Assembly (NCBI GenBank): GCA_011390345.1
Contig: JAABSP010000055.1
Location: 1-33,900, forward strand
Source: Desulfobacteraceae bacterium
GTDB lineage: Bacteria; Desulfobacterota; Desulfobacteria; Desulfobacterales; JAABSP01
Length of the DNA: 33,900 nt
Reading direction: 5' to 3'
Shown here: in pieces, positions 29,725-33,900 of the stretch
Layout of the letters: the number at the start of each line of letters is the position of its first letter
Position numbering within the stretch: position 1 is the stretch's first letter
Translations under genes and position numbers: made by a program
The notes under the pieces: model-generated
What the model saw: only the letters and a program-made list of their open reading frames with translations
Told to the model about the DNA's origin: nothing
Database searches by the model: none

Positions 29725-30675
29725 TTACAGGGAGATCATCTGCCGCGCGGCTTCGATATCCCTTCGGATCTGCGCGGTCAGCTCGGAAAGCCCTTCAAAA
29801 CGCCGTTCATCTCTGATCCGCTCGATGAAGTTGACCCGGATCTTCTTGCCGTAGATGTTTTTGTCGAAGTCGAGGATATGGACTTCCACCGTATAGATAT
29901 GGTCGTCAAAAGTGGGGCTGAATCCGATATTGGCCACGCCTTTATATGTTTCTCCGTTATATGTTTCCCCGTCCGTTTCGACGGTCACGGCATAGACACC
30001 GGTCTTGGGGGCCAGCTCATCCACCAGTTTGATGTTGGCCGTGGGAATCCCCAGCAGCCGTCCCCCACGGTTGCGCCCCTTTTCCACATCTCCCCGGATC
30101 TGGTAGGATCGGCCCAGCATCTTCCGGGCATCCTCCATCCGGCCTTCGGTCACATACTCCCGAATCCGGGTGCTGCTGACACGCTCAAACCCGTTCAGGG
30201 GCGGCTGTATCCAGTCCGCGACGATCAGCTCGAAGCCCAGATCATCTGCCCGGCTTCTGAGGTAGTCGAGGTTCCCCTCCCGGTTCTTTCCAAAGGAGTA
30301 GTCTCCGCCCACCACCATCGCCTTCATCCCGATGGTCTTAATCAGGATCTTCTCCACAAAGTCTTTGGCAGTGATGGCGGCAAAATCCTTTGTAAAAGGA
30401 ATGCAGATGAGCGCATCCAGGCCCGAGCGGGAGATCAGCTCGGCCTTCTGTTCGTAGAGGGTGATCAGCGGAGGGCCGCCGTTTCCCGTGATGACCCGGA
30501 TAGGATGGGGTTCGAAGGTCATGGCCACCGAGGTTCCGCCGATCTCGTCGGCCTTTTCGATCATCTCATGAAAGAGGGCCTGGTGGCCCAGGTGAACCCC
30601 GTCGAAATTGCCGATGGTGATCACCGCGTTTTCAAATGGTCTTTCGATATTTTCGATCCCTTGGATAATCTGCAT
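29725..30675 (-). CDS. ribF: Bifunctional riboflavin kinase/FAD synthetase
   Basis: Makes FMN and FAD from riboflavin. The N-terminal adenylyltransferase domain has ITIGNFDGVHLGHQAL with the HxGH motif (H28 to H31) and VSSTRIREYVTEG; the C-terminal riboflavin kinase domain has GRLLGIPTANI and TGVYAVTV. I prefer ATG 30675 (316 aa, MQIIQGIENI) to an in-frame TTG at 30690, since family members begin this way, although AAGGG is only 3 nt before it. Within the kinase domain an in-frame 15-nt near-duplication gives GETYN-GETYK at about 235-244, absent from typical sequences as I recall them. Heads a minus-strand run and is divergent from tRNA-Leu. Confidence 0.95.
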   Translation of the reverse strand: MQIIQGIENIERPFENAVITIGNFDGVHLGHQALFHEMIEKADEIGGTSVAMTFEPHPIRVITGNGGPPLITLYEQKAELISRSGLDALICIPFTKDFAAITAKDFVEKILIKTIGMKAMVVGGDYSFGKNREGNLDYLRSRADDLGFELIVADWIQPPLNGFERVSSTRIREYVTEGRMEDARKMLGRSYQIRGDVEKGRNRGGRLLGIPTANIKLVDELAPKTGVYAVTVETDGETYNGETYKGVANIGFSPTFDDHIYTVEVHILDFDKNIYGKKIRVNFIERIRDERRFEGLSELTAQIRRDIEAARQMISL

Positions 30676-30704
30676 ATGCCCTTTTTCCAACCGTTAAATT
30701 TTTC

Positions 30705-30733
30705 TTGACACCAAATCCAAAACCGTATATATA
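30705..30733 (+). promoter_or_regulatory. Promoter of tRNA-Leu
   Basis: TTGACA (30705-30710) and TATATA (30728-30733) with 17-bp spacing, a strong sigma-70 match, about 85 bp before the mature tRNA. A 10-bp hairpin, AAACATGAAA (30743-30752) with TTTCATGTTT (30762-30771), lies in the transcribed leader. Confidence 0.7.
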
Positions 30734-30817
30734 AGACATTCTAAACATGAAATCAATCGTTTTTCATGTTTGGGAGAAAAAGGGCGGACAGTGCAAGAGA
30801 GCCCTTGAAAAGAGTGT

Positions 30818-30904
30818 GCCGAAGTGGCGGAACTGGTAGACGCGCTAGGTTCAGGGTCTAGTCGGAGTATTCCGGTGGGAGTTCGAATCTCCCCTTCGGC
30901 ACCA
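30818..30904 (+). tRNA. tRNA-Leu (anticodon CAG)
   Basis: An 87-nt tRNA with long variable arm, as in tRNA-Leu. Acceptor GCCGAAG (30818-30824) pairs with CTTCGGC (30894-30900), then discriminator A and encoded CCA (30902-30904). The anticodon stem CTAGG/TCTAG holds the loop TTCAGGG, with CAG at 30852-30854. The T-arm has GTTCGAATC. Its 3' end abuts an integrase gene and is the likely attachment site of the element that follows. Confidence 0.96.
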
Positions 30905-30917
30905 CTTGAAAAATATA

Positions 30918-30953
30918 GGCGTAATCCCAATGGGTTACGCCTTTGGTGTTTTT
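30918..30953. terminator. Terminator shared by tRNA-Leu and the convergent integrase
   Basis: GGCGTAA (30918-30924) pairs with TTACGCC (30935-30941); CCC/GGG extends the stem past one bulged T, with loop AAT. TTTGGTGTTTTT follows. The integrase stop codon lies at the end of this T-rich tract. Confidence 0.75.
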
Positions 30954-32124
30954 ATGGTTGCGTATAGGTTGCGTTTTGGTTGCGGGCCATCCCCTGGTCA
31001 TCCAAGAGATTGACCTCGGCCTGATCCGTCTGGGGGATGTAATCGTTGTAGTTTTTGACGGTGATGTTGATGTTGTGATGCCCGACCTGCTCCTGGACGT
31101 AGGTGAGGGTTGCCCCGGAACTGATCAGATTGCTGACATAGGTATGGCGGATATCATGGAACCGGATCTCTCGCAGGCCCGCCTTCCGGAGAATCCGCTT
31201 GAACCGCTTGCGTATGGTGTTTTGGGGAATGTGCTTTCCGTTACCGTGAAAGATGATCTCCACTGCCCCCCCTCCCCCGCTTTTGAACCCCTCCTTCTTT
31301 CTTTGGGTATGCAGATCCTTCAACACATCGATCAGTTGATCGGTCATATCGACGCGGCGAGAAGTCTTGCTCTTTGTCGGGCTTACGATCCCCCGGTTAA
31401 AGGAGCTTTGCACCATGATAAATTTCCCGTGCCAGTCGATGGTGGACCATTCCAGCGCCAGCAGTTCCCCCAGTCGAAGACCGGTTCGGAAGGCACAGAA
31501 GAAGAAGGAATAATCATCCGGGAAATGTTCCTGGCAGATATTGAGGAAATGTCGGGTTTCCTCCCTGTTGAAGGGATCGAGGTGGCCTCCTTTGTCCCTT
31601 TTGAGATTCAGCCGTTTCAAGAGATTGCTGCAGGGGTTTACTGTCACCACCTCCTCGTCAATGGCCTGGTTGAAGACGCCTGAGATGACGTTGTTGATGG
31701 TCTCAATGGAGCTTTTGGAAAGACCTTTTTTCAAAAGACCCAACAGCAGCTTTTTGATATGGCCGCGATTGATCTCCCGAATATCCATTTTGCCGATGAC
31801 AGGGTTGATGTGATCCCTCAAGAGCTGCTCATATCGTTCATGGGTTGAAGCGGTGCGCAGGGGCTTGATGTAATCCTCCAGCCAGACGGCCGCATAAAAG
31901 CGGAAGGTCATCAGTTCCCGATCTTCTTCGGATGCCTCGCTTCCAGGATCTTCATCCTGGAAAAAGCTGTAATCCCCCATGATGAGTTGGGCTTCAACGA
32001 GCTTTGCCACCTTTTCAGCAATCTTCTTCTTGCCGATCTTCCTGGCCCCCCGCTTTCCCTTATGATGAACATAGATATACCATTCATCAGACCCCTTTTT
32101 CTTCTCCCTGACCTTTACGCCCAT
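30952..32124 (-). CDS. Tyrosine integrase of the tRNA-Leu element
   Basis: A 390-aa phage/ICE-type integrase. The N-terminal ~50 residues are a basic Arm-binding-like domain (KVREKKKGSDEWYIYVHHKGKRGARKIG), then a SAM-like core-binding domain (about 70-165) and the catalytic domain (about 180-365). Catalytic residues: R217 in FRTGLRLGE, K253 in PTKSKTSRR, H323 and R326 in FHDIRHTYV, H349 in VGHHN and nucleophile Y359. The gene ends 48 bp from the tRNA and points toward it, the usual position for an integrase. Its ATG lies one base after the stop of the serine recombinase, so the two are co-translated. Confidence 0.93.
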   Translation of the reverse strand: MGVKVREKKKGSDEWYIYVHHKGKRGARKIGKKKIAEKVAKLVEAQLIMGDYSFFQDEDPGSEASEEDRELMTFRFYAAVWLEDYIKPLRTASTHERYEQLLRDHINPVIGKMDIREINRGHIKKLLLGLLKKGLSKSSIETINNVISGVFNQAIDEEVVTVNPCSNLLKRLNLKRDKGGHLDPFNREETRHFLNICQEHFPDDYSFFFCAFRTGLRLGELLALEWSTIDWHGKFIMVQSSFNRGIVSPTKSKTSRRVDMTDQLIDVLKDLHTQRKKEGFKSGGGGAVEIIFHGNGKHIPQNTIRKRFKRILRKAGLREIRFHDIRHTYVSNLISSGATLTYVQEQVGHHNINITVKNYNDYIPQTDQAEVNLLDDQGMARNQNATYTQP

Positions 32125-32125
32125 T

Positions 32126-32731
32126 CTATTCGATCCCCATCTGACCCATCCAATGATTCAAGGTGGTGACATGGACCCCGAAGCGTTTGGCGATCTTCGT
32201 CTTTGTCAGTCCGATGGCCAGCAGTTCCCGGATCTCCTTCTCGTGGTCATCGAGCTTGCTCTTGCCCTTGCCCTTCGGACGGCCCAGCAGCTTGCCCTCT
32301 TCCCGGGCCCGCTGCAGACCCTCCTTTGTCCGCTGTGAAATCAGGTCCCGCTCGATCTCGGCAAACAGGGAGAACATGGAGACCTGCACCTTTGCGGAGA
32401 TGTCGAGCTTCCCATTCAGCCGGATATTCTCCTTGAGGCAGACCAGCCCCACATTTTTCCGGACCAGCTCGTCAACCAGCATCGCGATCTGACCGACCGA
32501 CCGGCCCAGTCTGGAGAGTTCGGCAACTATGACCCTATCTCCTTTTTCCACCTTTTCCACCAGCTCGTCAATCCTTCTTTGCCGGGCCGACTTCCTGGAT
32601 GAGATCGAGACCTCCATCCATTCGTCTATATCGATGCCCTCCCGGTCCGCAAAATTCTGGATCGCAAGCCGTTGATTCTTTGTGTCCTGGACATCCTTTT
32701 TCGATACTCTCAGATAGGCGATTGTGGTCAT
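32126..32731 (-). CDS. Serine recombinase (resolvase/invertase family)
   Basis: A 201-aa small serine recombinase from ATG 32731, preceded by a purine-rich GGGGGA site. Residues 1-140 are the catalytic domain with nucleophile S10 in AYLRVSKKD, then ELSRLGRS and the long E-helix (SMFSLFAEIERDLISQRTKEGL). A C-terminal helix-turn-helix follows (GLTKTKIAKRFGVHVTTLNHWM), linked by GRPKGKGKSKL. It could resolve dimers, invert a segment, or regulate the integrase. It sits directly before the integrase in the same transcript, an uncommon pairing. Confidence 0.93.
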   Translation of the reverse strand: MTTIAYLRVSKKDVQDTKNQRLAIQNFADREGIDIDEWMEVSISSRKSARQRRIDELVEKVEKGDRVIVAELSRLGRSVGQIAMLVDELVRKNVGLVCLKENIRLNGKLDISAKVQVSMFSLFAEIERDLISQRTKEGLQRAREEGKLLGRPKGKGKSKLDDHEKEIRELLAIGLTKTKIAKRFGVHVTTLNHWMGQMGIE

Positions 32732-32784
32732 GATTTCCCCCTGTTTTTGGGTGGGTTGCAAGAAAACGTCAAAACATGGTTTAA

Positions 32785-32813
32785 TTGCTATCACGACAAA
32801 GGAAACAAGTCAA
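32785..32813 (-). promoter_or_regulatory. Candidate promoter of the two-recombinase operon
   Basis: TTGACT (32813-32808) and TAGCAA (32790-32785) with 17-bp spacing on the minus strand, about 50 bp before the serine recombinase ATG. The -10 is a moderate match. I see nothing else definite between 32732 and 32936. Confidence 0.4.
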
Positions 32814-32936
32814 TGGTTTTCGTGCAAGTTTTCAATTGATGAATTCGTTCGATTTCTTACTATGTCGCAGAGGGGAATATTGAGGGGTGGTTCGGCGAAA
32901 TGTCGGGGGATTTTTATGCACAGGGGAGGGAGGGCT

Positions 32937-33176
32937 TCACCATTCTTCATTCCCCACAGGCCGCCCCATGTCCGACTCGTCATGAAGGTTGTCGGCAGTG
33001 ACATCCTTTAGCAGATCATCAAGGGAATACTCAGGGATTTGAGAATCATCTATAGGATGATCGGGAGGAGCACGGAGAATCCAATTTTTGAAGGCTTCAA
33101 AGCGCTTCTCGTAATCTTTCCAGAAGTCGGGATTCTCCCTTTTCCTTTTATCGATGTATTTCTGAAGATCGCTCAT
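32937..33176 (-). CDS. Antitoxin-like chimera (HigA-type N-terminus, MazE-type C-terminus)
   Basis: A 79-aa protein with AGAGGGA just before its ATG. Residues 1-33 (MSDLQKYIDKRKRENPDFWK...) resemble the N-terminal arm that precedes the helix-turn-helix of HigA-like antitoxins. Residues about 48-79 (EYSLDDLL, ADNLHDESDMGRPVGNEEW) match the C-terminal toxin-binding tail of MazE-type antitoxins. The DNA-binding cores of both families are missing. No mazF- or higB-like gene is adjacent: the 200 bp downstream encode nothing recognisable. Either a deletion fusion or a small protein that neutralises a toxin encoded elsewhere. Resemblance is by recalled motif, not search. Confidence 0.6.
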   Translation of the reverse strand: MSDLQKYIDKRKRENPDFWKDYEKRFEAFKNWILRAPPDHPIDDSQIPEYSLDDLLKDVTADNLHDESDMGRPVGNEEW

Positions 33177-33310
33177 GGTTCCCTCTCTTTTTCAGCATCG
33201 GCATTGAGGTGGGATCATAGTCCGGCATCCGGATCGGGATGAGGAAGAGAAGACAGGAAGGGGATGCCTCCGGCTCTGTTGCATTCAGGAGAGAAGGGTT
33301 CAGAGGGTTG

Positions 33311-33805
33311 TCATCCCGGCCATTTTTCGCCGGTAGTCTGCTCCAATGCCTGTTTTATGACATGATCGCTCAGGCGTAAATTCACCCCCTGCAGTGCCTT
33401 CAGAATGCCCACGGTTGACGTTATCCGCTTCTCATGGAAGGCGAGTATGACCACGCCAAGTGTTCCGATGAAACGAATCCCCAGCATCTTGGCAGCCGTT
33501 CGTGCAGCTCGATCATCAATGACGGCCATAGCGCCCATCTGCTTTGAAAGAGAGAGTACGGCAGTTTCCCCCGCGCCCAGTCCCCATTCGATAACCGTTG
33601 ATTCCAGAGTAACCGGAACCAATTGGTTCTTACCGGCCTGGGCCAGATATTGTCGAGCTGGATCATCGGGCGGCCCGTTCTCGATTTCCACGGATACGGC
33701 ATTCGGTATCAGCACTGTCCGGTTTATGGCATCCAAAAGATCCGGCCGGCCGATCTTGCTCAGGGCAATGAGGGGGGAGGCATTGACGACCCAGATGTTA
33801 TTCAT
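33311..33805 (-). CDS. PIN-like DUF3368 toxin
   Basis: A 164-aa protein of the DUF3368/PIN-domain group, VapC-like RNases acting as toxins. Putative acidic or conserved active-site positions appear in VVNASPLIALSKIG at the N-terminus (Asn where VapC usually has Asp, normal for this subfamily), GAGETAVLSLS with Glu, and VIDDRAARTAAKMLGI with the Asp pair; FIGTLGVVILA follows. Its ATG overlaps the stop of the upstream UPF0175 antitoxin gene by 8 bp, so toxin synthesis depends on antitoxin translation. Part of the cargo beside the recombinases; may stabilise the element. Confidence 0.87.
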   Translation of the reverse strand: MNNIWVVNASPLIALSKIGRPDLLDAINRTVLIPNAVSVEIENGPPDDPARQYLAQAGKNQLVPVTLESTVIEWGLGAGETAVLSLSKQMGAMAVIDDRAARTAAKMLGIRFIGTLGVVILAFHEKRITSTVGILKALQGVNLRLSDHVIKQALEQTTGEKWPG

Positions 33806-33900
33806 CCATTGCCTCTCTGACCTCGTCGATCAGCTCTTCCGCATCCACCTGAAAAGGCGTAACGCCAAAGCGTCCCAGTGCATCGATAAATTCGGCTCTG
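33798..33900 (-). CDS. UPF0175-family antitoxin, C-terminal part (runs off the window)
   Basis: Only the last 33 residues are inside the window. They read RAEFIDALGRFGVTPFQVD followed by AEELIDEVREAMDE and TAA at 33800-33798. The LGRFGVTPFQ...AEEL pattern is the C-terminal signature of UPF0175 proteins, the usual partners of DUF3368 PIN toxins. The stop overlaps the toxin ATG (ATGAATAA). Confidence 0.75.
   Translation of the reverse strand, partial: RAEFIDALGRFGVTPFQVDAEELIDEVREAMDE

Larger units (their letters stand above)
30885..33900. mobile_element. Left part of a putative integrative element at tRNA-Leu
   Basis: Begins within the 3' half of tRNA-Leu and holds a tyrosine integrase facing the tRNA, a serine recombinase, an antitoxin-like chimera and a toxin-antitoxin pair. 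The tRNA keeps a complete CCA end. No second copy of the tRNA 3' end was seen up to 33900, so the far boundary must lie outside. It could also be a degraded remnant. Confidence 0.5.

Noticed and set aside
30694-30930. 78-codon minus-strand ORF across tRNA-Leu
   Set aside because: It is the antisense of the tRNA; its GEIRTPTGILRLDPEP-like peptide is a familiar artefact of tRNA-Leu/Ser genes.
32810-33004. 64-codon minus-strand ORF where a toxin might be expected after the antitoxin chimera
   Set aside because: No MazF or HigB motif; partly overlaps the chimera gene in another frame.
30905-33900. Second attachment site (repeat of the tRNA-Leu 3' end)
   Set aside because: Scanning by eye for the TTCGAATC...CTTCGGCACCA end found no second copy inside the window; it must lie outside if it exists.
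1-33900. CRISPR arrays or rRNA genes
   Set aside because: No regularly spaced identical repeats of 24-40 bp with unique spacers, and no rRNA-like conserved blocks were seen.

Overview
The window looks like chromosome of a strictly anaerobic, probably sulfate-reducing bacterium of the Desulfobacterota (former Deltaproteobacteria). The reasons are a TupB-type tungstate permease, a signal-transducing [NiFe] hydrogenase linked to a multi-PAS hybrid kinase, a cysteine-bearing PAS domain, and a def-fmt-rsmB gene order common in that phylum. This is inference from gene content; there is no 16S gene here. No hyp maturation genes, rRNA or CRISPR array were seen.

Layout. (1) 1-6.5 kb: a PEGA/GHL10 lipoprotein faces a minus-strand cluster of lipoate ligase, alpha/beta hydrolase and three small membrane proteins. 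A truncated CHAT-type N-terminal module follows. (2) 6.5-9.0 kb: a mixed accessory stretch with an FmdB-like zinc ribbon, YqeY, a solitary tyrosine recombinase, a hairpin-rich gene-poor interval containing a 20-codon reading frame with an ideal Shine-Dalgarno, and a small ribbon-helix-helix-like protein. (3) 9.0-18.0 kb, all minus strand: hydrogenase small subunit, hydrogenase large subunit, PAS-PAS-PAS hybrid kinase with two receivers and an Hpt, then a REC-GGDEF diguanylate cyclase, followed by panB and a PanG-like reductase. (4) 18.0-20.9 kb: a membrane-anchored HEAT-repeat protein converges on an orphan tungstate permease, which sits behind the wreck of a helix-turn-helix regulator gene. 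(5) 20.9-30.7 kb: a long minus-strand housekeeping run of ribF, a flippase-like protein, def, fmt, rsmB, rpe, aroQ, an M50 protease and a 903-residue zinc-ribbon/B-box/RDD/beta-propeller protein. (6) 30.8-33.9 kb: tRNA-Leu(CAG), whose 3' end is followed by a tyrosine integrase, a serine recombinase, a chimeric antitoxin-like protein and a PIN-type toxin/UPF0175 antitoxin pair. This looks like the left end of an integrative element that runs off the window.

The most interesting system is region 3. The hydrogenase small subunit has no Tat signal, and the large subunit ends only four residues after its last nickel-motif histidine. Both traits are typical of cytoplasmic H2-sensing group 2 enzymes rather than energy-conserving ones. 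Tight linkage (6-12 bp gaps) to a phosphorelay kinase and a c-di-GMP synthase suggests a complete circuit: H2 sensing, then His-Asp-His-Asp relay, then c-di-GMP. It resembles what hydrogenase classifications call diguanylate-cyclase-linked group 2c. An aspartate replaces one proximal-cluster cysteine in the small subunit.

A second sequence-level pattern is a short tandem repeat with a 9-nt period, built on GGAC. It occurs just 3' of three unrelated genes (yqeY, the small RHH-like gene, rpe), always in the same orientation relative to the gene.
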